Source of the DNA: Chitinophaga jiangningensis
GTDB lineage: Bacteria; Bacteroidota; Bacteroidia; Chitinophagales; Chitinophagaceae
Assembly (NCBI RefSeq): GCF_900142605.1
Contig: NZ_FRBL01000008.1
Location: forward strand, 62,001 to 126,000
Direction: 5' to 3'
DNA length: 64,000 nucleotides
The notes under the pieces are model-generated. The model ran no database searches and had not been told where the DNA came from. It was given only the letters and a program-made list of their open reading frames with translations. Positions 52,330 through 62,837 of the stretch are shown here, one piece after another. The position numbers were made by a program, and so were the translations under genes. Every line of letters starts with the position of its first letter. The first letter of the stretch is position 1.

Positions 52330-55300
52330 TTAGAAAGTTATGTTAGCACCGAGGTTGTAACGCTTCACAGTAGGATAAGCACCCTGTGATGCCCAGCCGG
52401 TACCGGCGAAGTTGGATTCCCTGTCGTCCGGCATTTTAGTCCAGGTAAGCAGGTTGTTACCATTCAGGTAAATCCTGAGGGCGGCCAGTCCCAGCGATTT
52501 GATAAAGCCGGTGTTAAACGTATAGGCGATTTCGGCGTTTTTGAGTCGTACATACGAACCATCGTACATATACTGCGTGCCCCTGTAATAGCCCGCCGGA
52601 GTGGATAACCAACGCAGCATGGGCACCACGCCGGTTGTGTTATCCTTTGTCCAGTAGGCGCCTTCATCATATACTAAATGGCTTTGTGAGCTGAGACTGT
52701 TAAACACCACTTGTCGCGTAGCGTTGTTGGTACCATAGAATTGGACAAACATGCTGAAGCCTTTCCAGTCGGCTCCCAGCGTAGCGTTATAGGTATTCTG
52801 CGGCCAGGAGGAATAACCGTAGGGGATATTATCCTGCGCATCGATGATACCATCGCCGTTATAGTCCACCAGGTAATAGTTACCCGGCAGCTTCTGGTTA
52901 TCGTTGGTATTATTGATGGTGCTGCCATACAATTCATCCCAGGTGTTATAGGTACCCTGGCTTACATACGAATAAGTTTGTCCGATTTCTTTACCTTCTG
53001 TTTTCTGGTAATCCGGGAGTAGTGCCGGGTTGTCTGCTTCCAGGATTTTGTTCTGGGAATGGGTCATGTTCAAATCGGCCCAGAGGCGGAGTTTATTGGA
53101 GAAGGTATGGTTGAAGTGTAATTCTATTTCATAGCCCTGCGACTGCACCCGGCCCAGGTTGGCCACTGGTGCGGTAGTGCCGTAGTAGGAAGGAATAGAA
53201 CGGTTACTGCCTGCCAGTAAAATTTCACTGCGGAGATCGCGGAAGAAATCAACTTTTCCGGAGATCAAACCATCGAGGAATCCGAAGTCGGCCCCGAGGT
53301 TTATTTTCTCTACTTTCTCCCAGTGCAGGTCCGGGTTACCTACTACTGATTCGCGGTACCAGGTATAGGGGCTGTATTCCGCATCCACGCCCGAGGTGCC
53401 CAGGCGTGTTTGGCCACCATAGGCCCATTGCGACATATACAACCATCTGCCGTTGATGTTATCATCCCCGATTTGTCCGTAGGAAGCGCGCAGTTTAAAC
53501 AGGTCGAGCCATTTGAGCGACGCCATAAATTTTTCTTTCGATACATTCCAGCCAAGGCCTCCGGAGGAAAAGAAAGCGAATCTATTTTCCGCGCTGAATT
53601 TTTCGGAACCATTATAGGCGCCGTTATATTCCAGCATGTATTTACCTGCGTAATTGTAGGTAGTACGGAATACCCAGTCCTCACGGTAGTTGGGGATCTC
53701 ACTACCGGAAGCACTCTGATTCCTGTTAAACAGTCCCATCGCCGATACATTATGTTTCTGCCCGATGGTGGTAGCGTAGTTGAGCTGGCCCTGGTAAAAC
53801 AGGCGGCGCTGGTTACCGGTAACGGCGCCGGAAGCGGCTCTCCATTTGGCACCTTCCTGGAAATCGAAGTTGGTAACCCCGTCCAGTTTTTGTTTATAGA
53901 TGGGCAGTCCAGTTTCGGGGTCTATCCATTTACGCTGGGTATCGTTGTAGAGGTCAGTGATACCTCTGTCGCTTTCCACGAAGGTATTATCCAGTGATAT
54001 GGTGGCGTTGAAGCGGAGGCCTTTCACGAGCATATCCAGGTTTTGGTCGATGGAGAAATCGGTGGTGATACGGGTGGTCGTCTGGTACTGTATACCGCCA
54101 ATGGCCAGTGAGCGCGCGGAGTTTTCCGCCCGTCCTTCACTGGGGGAATAAAAGCCCCAGGAGCCATCCGCATACACAGGCATAAACACGTCCGGCGCGG
54201 TGGTATAGGCATCTATCCATGCGCCGTACTGGTTGCCGGTAAAGCCCCATGGACTTTTTCTAACGCCATAGGAACCGAAGAGATTTGTTTTAAATAAGGT
54301 GGAGGGTGTCAGTTGAAAATCGAGGTTGCTCCGAACATTAAGTCGTTTGAAGCCAAAGCCCGGTTTATATCCTCTGTTGTTATCGTAGATTTTGAATAAG
54401 TCGCCTTCACTGAGGAAGTCCGCGCTGGTAAAGTATTTCACTGCCCGGGTGCCGCCACTGATGTTTACGCTGGCGTTGTTGGACATGGCATAGTCTTTAA
54501 ACAGCACCTTTGCCCAGTCTACGTTTGGGTAGCGTTCTGCCTCTTCGAGGCTGGCGGGGTTGCGGTACTTCTGCAGGATCGCTTCCGGGAGGTAGTCGTT
54601 CCAGCTTTCAGGTTTTAATGCCAGTTCATATTCGATGGCCTGGTTGCGGATGGAGAGCGCATCATAGGAGTCGTATTTACCCGGAAGTTTGGACGGCACT
54701 TTCATGATGGTGTTAACCGTTCCTCTGATGGATGCTTTGCCGGCCTGTCCTCTTTTGGTGGTGATGAGGATTACCCCGTTTGCACCGCGCACACCAAATA
54801 CGGCGGTGGCCGAGGCATCTTTCAGCACGGAGATGGACTCCACCGAGCTGATGTCCACACTGGTCATGGGGCGCTCCACTCCGTCTACGAGGATGAGCGG
54901 GTCCGAGTTATTCCAGGTGCTGCGGCCGCGGATGATGATGCGGGGATCTTCTTCTCCGGGCAGGCCGGTGCTGGCGGAGGTGATGAGCCCGGGCAGGTTA
55001 CCCGTGAGGGCCGCCCCTACGCTGGATACACCGCCGGCGCGTTCGAGCACGGTGCCGCTTACCTGCGACACAGCAGCTACCACACTTTCCTTTTTCTGGC
55101 GGCCGTAGCCAACTACCACGAAGTCGTTCATGGAAACAGACACCGGCAGCAGCTGAATGGCTACGGGCGACTGTCCCGCTTTCAGGGCCAGTTCACCGGG
55201 GGCGTAGCCCATATAGGTGACCAGCAACACTGCTTTGGGGTCCGACACCTGGATGGTAAAAGAGCCATCGGGGCGGGTGATGGCGGAATTGGTGGTACCT

Positions 55301-55734
55301 TTTTCCACTACGGAGGCGCCTGCGAGTGGTTCACCTTTTTCGTTTACTACCTTACCTTTTACGGTTTCCTTTACCAGTTCAGCGGCCGACTTTTCGGCCA
55401 CGAGCGGGACGATGGTAACCAGGTTTGCATTGATCTTGCGGTAGGTAAGGGTGGTGTTTTCCAGGGCGATGCCGAGTACTTCTTCCACAGAGGCATTTCT
55501 AACGTGAATACTTACACGCTTTTCACGCGGAAGGATTTCTTCCTTGTAAACAAAGCGGTAACGGCCCTGGGCTTCAATCGCTTTGAATACCCGGATGAGG
55601 TCTACTTTTTCCAAAGTGAGACTGATAGCATCCTGAGAGGGGGCGGTGGTAAAGGATAGCAGGAAGAGCATGCCGGTGATCAGCAGTGTGCATCTTGCCG
55701 TCAGCGACCAGGCAAAGAGCAATTTTTTGGCCAT
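52330..55734 (-). CDS. SusC/RagA-like TonB-linked transporter with STN signalling domain
   Basis: The 1134-residue product has a signal peptide, an STN domain (about 37-107, ISLTLEKVDLIRVFKAIEAQGRYRFVYKEE), a CarboxypepD_reg domain (about 128-205), the TonB-box-like FVVVGYGRQKKESVVAAVSQV, a SusC plug with DPRIIIRGRSTWNNSDPLILVDGVER, and a barrel ending RYNLGANITF. STN domains in such transporters contact FecR anti-sigma factors, and FecR and ECF sigma genes lie directly upstream. It is thus both transporter and signal sensor for xylan oligosaccharides. An ATG at 55743 is an alternative start. Confidence 0.95.
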   Translation of the reverse strand: MAKKLLFAWSLTARCTLLITGMLFLLSFTTAPSQDAISLTLEKVDLIRVFKAIEAQGRYRFVYKEEILPREKRVSIHVRNASVEEVLGIALENTTLTYRKINANLVTIVPLVAEKSAAELVKETVKGKVVNEKGEPLAGASVVEKGTTNSAITRPDGSFTIQVSDPKAVLLVTYMGYAPGELALKAGQSPVAIQLLPVSVSMNDFVVVGYGRQKKESVVAAVSQVSGTVLERAGGVSSVGAALTGNLPGLITSASTGLPGEEDPRIIIRGRSTWNNSDPLILVDGVERPMTSVDISSVESISVLKDASATAVFGVRGANGVILITTKRGQAGKASIRGTVNTIMKVPSKLPGKYDSYDALSIRNQAIEYELALKPESWNDYLPEAILQKYRNPASLEEAERYPNVDWAKVLFKDYAMSNNASVNISGGTRAVKYFTSADFLSEGDLFKIYDNNRGYKPGFGFKRLNVRSNLDFQLTPSTLFKTNLFGSYGVRKSPWGFTGNQYGAWIDAYTTAPDVFMPVYADGSWGFYSPSEGRAENSARSLAIGGIQYQTTTRITTDFSIDQNLDMLVKGLRFNATISLDNTFVESDRGITDLYNDTQRKWIDPETGLPIYKQKLDGVTNFDFQEGAKWRAASGAVTGNQRRLFYQGQLNYATTIGQKHNVSAMGLFNRNQSASGSEIPNYREDWVFRTTYNYAGKYMLEYNGAYNGSEKFSAENRFAFFSSGGLGWNVSKEKFMASLKWLDLFKLRASYGQIGDDNINGRWLYMSQWAYGGQTRLGTSGVDAEYSPYTWYRESVVGNPDLHWEKVEKINLGADFGFLDGLISGKVDFFRDLRSEILLAGSNRSIPSYYGTTAPVANLGRVQSQGYEIELHFNHTFSNKLRLWADLNMTHSQNKILEADNPALLPDYQKTEGKEIGQTYSYVSQGTYNTWDELYGSTINNTNDNQKLPGNYYLVDYNGDGIIDAQDNIPYGYSSWPQNTYNATLGADWKGFSMFVQFYGTNNATRQVVFNSLSSQSHLVYDEGAYWTKDNTTGVVPMLRWLSTPAGYYRGTQYMYDGSYVRLKNAEIAYTFNTGFIKSLGLAALRIYLNGNNLLTWTKMPDDRESNFAGTGWASQGAYPTVKRYNLGANITF

Positions 55735-55852
55735 GATGTTCATAACTTCAAACGTGAAAAATACTATTCGTCCCGGCGGGGCAAAGCTCCGCCTGAAGGC
55801 ACGTGGAGATTACATTTACCTTCTGTTTTATTGCTGTTGTATCAGTAATTTA

Positions 55853-56926
55853 TTATCGGTTGATCGTAACTGTATTTCCTTTAATAGAATAGTGGAAACC
55901 GCCGGTGAGCCTTAATGCTTCCAGCACCTCTTCCAGTTTTTCGTTCTCAAATAGCCCGGTGTAAGTGGCATCATTGAGGTGATTGTCGGTAATGATAACT
56001 TGTACATTGTACCAGCGTTCGATTTTTGCCGCGATGTTTTCCAGGTTTTCCTTGTCAAACATCAACTTGTTTTTCACCCAGGCTGATTCCAGGTTATTGC
56101 TGCTATCACGGCCCCAGTAGCGGATTTTACTCAGTACTATCAGGGGACTTTCTTCTGTTGATTTTGGTCCGGTCAGGGTATAAATGGCGCTGTCATTCCT
56201 GCAGCTATTCACTAATATTTTTTCTTTCGGTTTCAGGATGATCTTTTTTCCGGGATCATTGCGGAGCGTTACTTCTACGGCGCCCCGTACCAATGCTGCT
56301 TCTGTTTCCTTCTCTTCTTCATATGACCTGATGTTAAAAGCCGTGCCCAATACCCGCAGGTCGATGGTGCTGGTATGTATCACGAAGGGCCGGTCTTTAT
56401 CCGGTGCCACATCAAAAAACGCTTCACCGGAGAGCTGTACTTCTCTTTTATCCCCTTTAAAATTTCCGCTGTAGGTCAGTTTGCTGCCTACGTTGAGCCA
56501 TACGGACGTACCGTCCGGCAGTTGCAGTTTCATGCGCTGACCGGGTTGGGTATTATAGACATGACTGGTCTGTTTGCCAAACGTATACCCTTTACCGTTA
56601 GAAAAGTATTTTATACCAGCGAAACAGATAAATACTACCGCGGCAGCTGTCATCCAATACCATGGTTTTATCCGCTTTGGATGTACCTGCACTTCCGGAG
56701 CCGTTGCCGGACTATGCAGCCGGTTCAGGTGTCGGAGCCAGGCATCTTCCTTATTGATGCCCAGGCCGGCCTGCCTGGTTTTCCAGATAGACGTCAGCAC
56801 CTGCAGTTCATCTTTCAGCGCAGGGTCCTGCGCCATCAGCAGCTCTAATTGCGCCAGCTCCTCCCGGGTTGCTTCCCCGCTCAGTTTCAGACTTACTAAT
56901 AACCAAATTTGATGATCTACCGGCAT
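55853..56926 (-). CDS. FecR-type anti-sigma factor with DUF4974 domain
   Basis: The 357-residue protein has a cytoplasmic anti-sigma head (about 1-85), one membrane segment (WYWMTAAAVVFICFAGI, about 89-105), the periplasmic FecR domain (QRMKLQLPDGTSVWLNVGSKLTYSGNF to VEVTLRNDPGKK) and a C-terminal DUF4974 domain (about 285-355) that contacts the STN domain of the receptor. It keeps the sigma factor of 57007-57600 inactive until the SusC transporter signals substrate. Confidence 0.95.
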   Translation of the reverse strand: MPVDHQIWLLVSLKLSGEATREELAQLELLMAQDPALKDELQVLTSIWKTRQAGLGINKEDAWLRHLNRLHSPATAPEVQVHPKRIKPWYWMTAAAVVFICFAGIKYFSNGKGYTFGKQTSHVYNTQPGQRMKLQLPDGTSVWLNVGSKLTYSGNFKGDKREVQLSGEAFFDVAPDKDRPFVIHTSTIDLRVLGTAFNIRSYEEEKETEAALVRGAVEVTLRNDPGKKIILKPKEKILVNSCRNDSAIYTLTGPKSTEESPLIVLSKIRYWGRDSSNNLESAWVKNKLMFDKENLENIAAKIERWYNVQVIITDNHLNDATYTGLFENEKLEEVLEALRLTGGFHYSIKGNTVTINR

Positions 56927-57006
56927 AATACAGCTGACTGTTATAATAAGGACAAGTGGAATAGTGAAAATGTACCAAAGAGAATGAAAAAAAATTTTGG
57001 TACACT

Positions 57007-57600
57007 TCAGGAAGGAGAAAACCGGTCCTGGAATTGAAACAGGGTTTTATACTGCGATGGTAATGCTTCCGTTACTTTTTTAACGGCGATGGCCAGCTGG
57101 TTACGGACGGTGAGTACAGATAATCCGAGGATGGCTGCAACCTCCTTATATCGCAGGCCATCTTCCTTTACCAGCTGGAAGATGATCCGGCACTGCGGAG
57201 GCAGTTGCCGGATCGCACCTTGTATCTTTCCAATTATTTCGTTGGAGATGTATACATTTTCAGGACTGTTAAATTCCATTACGGCTTCCACATCCAGATT
57301 ATCCAGCTGCACCAGCTGCATTTTGTTTTTTTGTGCATGGTGGTTGAGGGCAAAATTTTTCGTGATCACATACAGGTACACCTTCAGGTTTTCTATTTTA
57401 TTGATTGTATGGCGGATCTGCCACAATTTCACAAAGGCATCAGAAACTAATTCCTCTGCCACCTCGCTGGATTTCACCATCGTATAGGCGAACCGGTGCA
57501 GACCATCGAATAGCAGCAGGTATAGCGCATTATAGGCTTTCATATCTTCATACAAAGCGATGCGCAACTGCAGATCTTTAATGTGGTTTTCTTGCTGCAT
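57007..57600 (-). CDS. ECF RNA polymerase sigma-70 factor
   Basis: The 197-residue protein has sigma region 2 (YLLLFDGLHRFAYTMVKSSEVAEELVSDAFVKLWQIR) and region 4 (IRQLPPQCRIIFQLVKEDGLRYKEVAAILGLSVLTVRNQLAIAVKKV). It pairs with the FecR gene 80 bases downstream. It lies only 21 bases after the GH43-GH10 gene on the same strand, so it may be transcribed from within the enzyme operon, giving positive feedback. Its targets probably include the SusC/SusD genes that follow. Confidence 0.95.
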   Translation of the reverse strand: MQQENHIKDLQLRIALYEDMKAYNALYLLLFDGLHRFAYTMVKSSEVAEELVSDAFVKLWQIRHTINKIENLKVYLYVITKNFALNHHAQKNKMQLVQLDNLDVEAVMEFNSPENVYISNEIIGKIQGAIRQLPPQCRIIFQLVKEDGLRYKEVAAILGLSVLTVRNQLAIAVKKVTEALPSQYKTLFQFQDRFSPS

Positions 57601-57621
57601 GTACCGGGGTTTTTATGCGTA

Positions 57622-60195
57622 CTAAAAAAGAGCTACCTGCCAGAAAGCTTTTTTAGGCTGGAGTTGCTGGTTGAACAGCAGCGGATAATCTTTCCGGCCT
57701 CTTACCGGGAAATTATCGAGCCAGCTGGCTTTATCGGATACATTCCAGAAAGTAACACCGGTGATCTGGTGCTTATACTTGCGGAACAGGTCGAAACAGC
57801 GCTTGTACTGCTCCATCTGTGCCTGCTCTCTTGCAGGTGTGAAGGCCATCATGGAATCTGCCGGCTTTGCTGCCCTGGATTCATGCTCTTTCGGGTATAC
57901 AGAGATATCCAGTTCCGTGATCTGCAAAGGCAGGTGAAGGGTAGAAAAATCTTTTAACGTGCTTTCCAGCTGTGCTTCGGTAGGCTCGTTTACCGCCCAG
58001 TGCGCCTGTAACCCTACCGCCTGTACGGGTACGCCCTGCTGCTTTAATTCATTGATCATGCGGATGATTTTGGCGCGCTTCACCGGGCTGATTTCGTTGT
58101 AGTCGTTGTAAAACAGGATGGCATCCGGATCTGCCTCATGTGCCCAGCGGAAAGCCTTTTCTATAAACTCAGGCCCGCAGATGCGCAGCCAGGCTGAATT
58201 CCGGTAGTATTCATCCCGCTGATCGCTGATCACTTCGTTGACTACATCCCAGGCGTATACTTTTCCTTTGTAGCGGGTAACAACGGTATGGATATGCGCT
58301 TTCAGGCGTTGCAGTAAAATTTCTTTTGATACCGTATCGCCTTTTTCGTCTTTAAACATCCAGCCGGGGGCCTGGTTATGCCAGCAGAGGGCATGGCCGC
58401 GGACTTTAATACCGTTTCGTACGGCAAAAGCAACGATGGAATCGGCGCCGGTAAAATTGTAAACATCCTCACGGGGATGGATCACCGCCATCTTCATGGC
58501 GTTTTCAGGCGTCACACTGTTAAACTGCTGCGTGATCAGCGCTGCCTCTGGTCCTTTCAGGGACCAGGGAGTAACGGCGGCGCCTATAGGGAAATAGCTC
58601 TGGTAGTAATCTTTCAGTCCCTTGTCGGCCACCACCTTGCTGCTATCGAAAGAAACCTTGTCTTCTATATGAAAAAAGTCAACATCCACCTGCCCTCCTG
58701 TCTCCCTGGTAGCAAAATTGAATAAGCCAAAGCGATAGCCCATAAAGTGCGGGATGGTGTACGACATTTGTAACACGCCGCCAATAGGCTTCCAATCCGC
58801 ACCATCCAGGCTGTAATAGAAGTATCCTTTATCTGCGCCGTTTCTGAAATTGGCCAGCGCTTTGAGGTATACGACTTTTTGCTGCAGTGGTATGCTGCCT
58901 TCTTCCACCTGTTTACCTCCTCTTGTGTTGATCATTACCACCCACTTAGCACCTGCCGAATCCTTCACGCCTACCCAGCCATAATTTTTTTGTAACAGCA
59001 TTAAGCCGGTGTAATCGCCATCTTTCATACCACTCACATCTATCGCCGTGGTACCGGAGGAAATGGGCCCGAAAGTCCGTTGCGTGAGTGTATTACGTGC
59101 CTGCGTCACTTCCTGGTCTATTCTGCCGGTGGTGATCCGCAGGTAGCCGGGGCGCTGGGATAAGGACCAGTGCTGGTTGTCCGGCTGATGGTTCCATTGC
59201 CAGGCCAGCGGTAGTGCCGGCTCGCCCGGTTTGCGTGTGAATTCATCGGAGCAAACAATGCCTGGGTTGTAGCCTTTGCTGCGTGGGAGGTTCAGGGTGT
59301 CGGGAATTTTACCGTCCGTGCCGATTACCGGCCAGCCGTCTTTCCATGTAACGGGCACCAGATATGGCACGCGGCCCACGGCGCCATTGTCGCGAAACAG
59401 GTAGGCATACCATTCTCCTTTAGGCGTGTTAATGAGTCCTCCCTGTGCCACGCCCCTGTCCTGCAGGCCCACACGGCCTTCCCATGGACCTTCCAGCTTG
59501 TCGGCCCGGTGGATTACTACGGTACGCATACCACCTTTAGGCCAGCAAATGTTAAACAGGTAGTACTTTCCTTCATGCTTAAACAGCTGGGAGCCTTCGG
59601 CCCGCAGGCCTATATTGGGGCCTGCGGGACTACTGGCGTCATGGATGATTACTTTGGGTGATGTACCAGGCCGGATGCCGGAGAGGTCTTTATTGAGTTC
59701 AACGAGACTGATTTCACCGGCGCCGTAAAGCATATAGGCGTTACCGTTATCATCGAAAAAAAGCGAGTGATCATGCAGGGCGGGTTTAAATGAAGTGCCT
59801 TTCCACGGTCCTTTTTCGATATTTTTTGTTTGGTAGATATAAGTCTTACCGGTGGTACCGGAGAAAGTGCTGAGGTACCAGGTGCCTTTGTGGTAGCGCA
59901 GACTACTAGCCCAGGTGCCTTTCCCGTAAGCGTTCTGGCCATTGGCGAGATTGAGTGCATCGGATTCTTCCGGCACGCTGGCGGCATAGCTGATGGTTTT
60001 CCAGTTTATCAGGTCGTTGGACTTCATGACAGGTACGCCGGGAAACAGGTGCATGGTGGTGCTGCTCATGTAATAGGTATCCCCGTTGCGGATAATGGAA
60101 ATATCGGGTACGTCGGCGTAGATAACCGGATTACCTTGTTGGCCGTAACTGGCCATAGCAGCTAATATCAAACAGGTGGTAAAAATTCGTTTCAT
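57622..60195 (-). CDS. Bifunctional GH43 beta-xylosidase/arabinofuranosidase - GH10 xylanase
   Basis: The 857-residue secreted enzyme (signal to SYGQ) joins three domains. A five-bladed GH43 domain (about 22-310) has D31 (base), a DHSLFFDD segment near 142 and acid E200 (LRAEGSQ). A beta-sandwich of the DUF1349/GH43 C-terminal type follows (about 315-512). A complete GH10 domain (about 525-857) has acid/base E654 (DVVNEV) and nucleophile E761 (ITELDISVY). The fusion could cut the xylan backbone and release side or end sugars. Its start shares one base with the stop of the GH3 gene, so they are coupled. No lipobox is seen. Confidence 0.92.
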   Translation of the reverse strand: MKRIFTTCLILAAMASYGQQGNPVIYADVPDISIIRNGDTYYMSSTTMHLFPGVPVMKSNDLINWKTISYAASVPEESDALNLANGQNAYGKGTWASSLRYHKGTWYLSTFSGTTGKTYIYQTKNIEKGPWKGTSFKPALHDHSLFFDDNGNAYMLYGAGEISLVELNKDLSGIRPGTSPKVIIHDASSPAGPNIGLRAEGSQLFKHEGKYYLFNICWPKGGMRTVVIHRADKLEGPWEGRVGLQDRGVAQGGLINTPKGEWYAYLFRDNGAVGRVPYLVPVTWKDGWPVIGTDGKIPDTLNLPRSKGYNPGIVCSDEFTRKPGEPALPLAWQWNHQPDNQHWSLSQRPGYLRITTGRIDQEVTQARNTLTQRTFGPISSGTTAIDVSGMKDGDYTGLMLLQKNYGWVGVKDSAGAKWVVMINTRGGKQVEEGSIPLQQKVVYLKALANFRNGADKGYFYYSLDGADWKPIGGVLQMSYTIPHFMGYRFGLFNFATRETGGQVDVDFFHIEDKVSFDSSKVVADKGLKDYYQSYFPIGAAVTPWSLKGPEAALITQQFNSVTPENAMKMAVIHPREDVYNFTGADSIVAFAVRNGIKVRGHALCWHNQAPGWMFKDEKGDTVSKEILLQRLKAHIHTVVTRYKGKVYAWDVVNEVISDQRDEYYRNSAWLRICGPEFIEKAFRWAHEADPDAILFYNDYNEISPVKRAKIIRMINELKQQGVPVQAVGLQAHWAVNEPTEAQLESTLKDFSTLHLPLQITELDISVYPKEHESRAAKPADSMMAFTPAREQAQMEQYKRCFDLFRKYKHQITGVTFWNVSDKASWLDNFPVRGRKDYPLLFNQQLQPKKAFWQVALF

Positions 60196-62795
60196 TATTC
60201 ATGCGTTAAGTTGTCAACAGTTGCAGTGAGCACATTACTGGTGGTTTTATTGGCAACGCCGGGTTGTCCGCCGCCGATGCTGACCAGGGCCTTCCCTTTC
60301 GGCGTATATAGGTGGCCGTTAGTATCTACCAAAGCCAAATCATCCGGTGTTATTTTAAACTGTACCTGTCTGGATTCGCCGGGGCGCAGGGCAATGCGCT
60401 GGAAACCTTTGAGTGCCTTTACCGGCGCGCCTGGTATGCCCGGGTGGCTGATGTATAACTGCACCACTTCTTCTCCCTCCCGGGTTCCGGTATTGGTAAC
60501 GGTGGCAGCAGCGGTGTTGCCGGTAATTGTCAGTTGTTTATAGGTAAAGTTCGTATAGCTGAGACCGTAGCCAAACGGATACAGTGCTTTGCCCTGGAAA
60601 TAGCGGTAAGTACGGCCTTTCATGGAGTAGTCGCTGAATGCCGGCAGGTCGCTATCCGATTGATAGAACGTAACGGGGAGTCGGCCGGATGGGTTGTAAT
60701 CACCAAAAAGTACGTCCGCAATGGCGTTACCGGCTTGCTGCCCACCATACCAGGCGTTTACAATTGCGGGCAGGTTTCGATCTTCCCAGGGGCAGGCGAT
60801 GGCGCTGCCGGTCATCATTACAAACACCACTGGTTTGCCGGTACTTTGCAGGGCCTGCAGCAGTTGGGTTTGCACGGCTGGCAACTGGATGGTTGTTCTG
60901 TCGCCCCCGTTAAATCCTGGTACTTTCACCGGCATTTCCTCTCCTTCTAACTGTGGGGAGATGCCACCGGCGTAGATGATTACGTCCGCGTCCTTCACAC
61001 GTTGTGCCAATGCATTAAAATCGGTTTTAACGCGGTTACCTGCTTTAAGGCGGATGCTGGCGTTACCTTCGTTCTGGTAGAATTCCACCACCAGTTTGTA
61101 CACACTGTCCTTCACCACGGGGAGCTGGAACTGGCGGGCACCCCAGCGGTTACGCTGCCAGGCGTCGATCCTGATTTTACCATTTACGTATAGGCGGTAG
61201 CCGTCATCTGCGTCCATTTCAATATTGAGTGGTTCAGTGGCGGAGGCTTTGAGGTAAGTGGTGTAGCGGCCGGAAAAGCGGGTGGTGGAAAGTCCGGGAG
61301 CGGGTGTTTGTCCTTCCGACCAGTAGTGGTCGATCTCCTTTTCTATGACGGTATGCAGTGGTTCGCCCTGTAGGTTGTCGTTATTAAAGTATTGCGCCTG
61401 TATACCTGCCTGTCCGTTAAAGGAGAGGAATGGTGTGATGTCGCGGTATACCAGTAGCGAATCATCCGTATAGTTAATGGCTTTTTCGTAGTGGATGGTT
61501 ACCTCCTGGCCCAGCCTGGCTTTAATACCGTCCAGCAGTGTCACCACGTGAGAAGGCATGCCGTTATAGTTGCCCAGAACGGCGATTTTATTATCCGCGT
61601 TGGGGCCTATAATGGCGACTTTTTTCAGCGTTTTACGCAGGGGGAGTAATTGCTGGCTGTTTTTGAGCAGTACGATGGATTCCCGGGCCATTTTCAGGGC
61701 GTGTGCCACGTGCTGCGGGGATTCCAGTTCCGAGTCCGGTGTTTGCGCGTATTTCACCATGGCTGGTGGATCGAACATGCCGAGGCGGTAGCGGATGGTA
61801 AAAAGTTTTTTAACGGAGGTATTGATTTGTTCTTCTGTGATCAATCCGTTTTTCACGGCGTTTACGAGGGTATAGTATACCGAGGTACCGCATTCGATGT
61901 CGGTGCCGTGCATCACTGCGTCCACTGCGGCGGAGGCGGAGTCTTTATGGGTTTTATGGTATTTGAAGAAATCGTCGATGGCCCAGCAGTCGCTGGTAAC
62001 GTAGCCATTAAATTTCCACTTATTCCGGAGTATATCTACCATCAGCAGGTCGTTGGCGCAGCAGGGTTGTTTATCCACTGCGTTATAGGCGCACATCACC
62101 CCGGCTACGCCTGCATGTACGATCAGCTCCTGAAAGGCGGGCAGGTAGGTATCCCACAGGTCGTGTGCCGATGGGGAGAAATTATCCACGTGCCTGCTGG
62201 GTTCGGGGCCGCTGTGTACGGCGAAGTGTTTGGCGCAGGCGGCGGCTTTGAGATAGGTAGGATCATCGCCCTGGAGGCCGCGAACAAAGGCGGCGCCCAG
62301 CTTAGCGGTGAGGTAGGGATCTTCTCCGTAGGTTTCCTGTCCTCTACCCCACCTGGGGTCGCGGAATATGTTGATGTTGGGTGTCCAGTAGGTGAGTCCC
62401 ATGTAGCGCTGGTTGTTTTTCCCTTCTGCGGTGGCGCGGTTGTGCACCGCGCGGCCTTCAGTGGCGGAGTAATCTGCCATGAGGTGCAGTGCGGCGGTAT
62501 CCCAGGTGGCAGCCATGGCAATGGCCTGCGGGTATGACGTTACGGCGTAAGGGGTGCGGGCAACGCCGTGCAGCGTTTCGTTCCACCAGTCGTATGCCGG
62601 TATGCCGAGTCGCGGTACAGCTGGTGCGGCGTTCAGCATTTGTTTCACTTTTTCTTCCAGGGTAAGCCTTGCTACGAGGTCGCTGACACGTTGGTCCGTG
62701 GGTAATTTTGTGTCCCACATGGGAAAGGCTTTGTATTCCTGGGCGAGTGCGGGTGAAGCAATAGCTACCAGTATGAAAAAGAATAGTTTTTTCAT
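60195..62795 (-). CDS. GH3 beta-xylosidase with PA14 insertion
   Basis: The 866-residue enzyme has a signal peptide (to LAQ), a GH3 N-terminal barrel (about 30-350) with KHFAVHSGPE, nucleophile D269 (VTSDCWAI), a C-terminal alpha/beta sandwich interrupted by a PA14 domain (about 430-590) and a fibronectin type III-like end. The DWWNETLHGVAR segment near 70 is typical of beta-xylosidases of this family. It should release xylose from xylo-oligosaccharides in the periplasm. ATG at 62795 begins at the signal peptide; 62810 is a less likely start. Confidence 0.93.
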   Translation of the reverse strand: MKKLFFFILVAIASPALAQEYKAFPMWDTKLPTDQRVSDLVARLTLEEKVKQMLNAAPAVPRLGIPAYDWWNETLHGVARTPYAVTSYPQAIAMAATWDTAALHLMADYSATEGRAVHNRATAEGKNNQRYMGLTYWTPNINIFRDPRWGRGQETYGEDPYLTAKLGAAFVRGLQGDDPTYLKAAACAKHFAVHSGPEPSRHVDNFSPSAHDLWDTYLPAFQELIVHAGVAGVMCAYNAVDKQPCCANDLLMVDILRNKWKFNGYVTSDCWAIDDFFKYHKTHKDSASAAVDAVMHGTDIECGTSVYYTLVNAVKNGLITEEQINTSVKKLFTIRYRLGMFDPPAMVKYAQTPDSELESPQHVAHALKMARESIVLLKNSQQLLPLRKTLKKVAIIGPNADNKIAVLGNYNGMPSHVVTLLDGIKARLGQEVTIHYEKAINYTDDSLLVYRDITPFLSFNGQAGIQAQYFNNDNLQGEPLHTVIEKEIDHYWSEGQTPAPGLSTTRFSGRYTTYLKASATEPLNIEMDADDGYRLYVNGKIRIDAWQRNRWGARQFQLPVVKDSVYKLVVEFYQNEGNASIRLKAGNRVKTDFNALAQRVKDADVIIYAGGISPQLEGEEMPVKVPGFNGGDRTTIQLPAVQTQLLQALQSTGKPVVFVMMTGSAIACPWEDRNLPAIVNAWYGGQQAGNAIADVLFGDYNPSGRLPVTFYQSDSDLPAFSDYSMKGRTYRYFQGKALYPFGYGLSYTNFTYKQLTITGNTAAATVTNTGTREGEEVVQLYISHPGIPGAPVKALKGFQRIALRPGESRQVQFKITPDDLALVDTNGHLYTPKGKALVSIGGGQPGVANKTTSNVLTATVDNLTHE

Positions 62796-62837
62796 GATAA
62801 CGTTGTTCATAATCGTGGTCCGGTGTGGCCGGTATTA

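Noticed and set aside
61650..62537. Long plus-strand open frame of 295 codons opposite the GH3 gene.
   Set aside because: It is antisense to a strongly supported glycoside hydrolase and has no family features; codon bias of the GH3 gene explains it.
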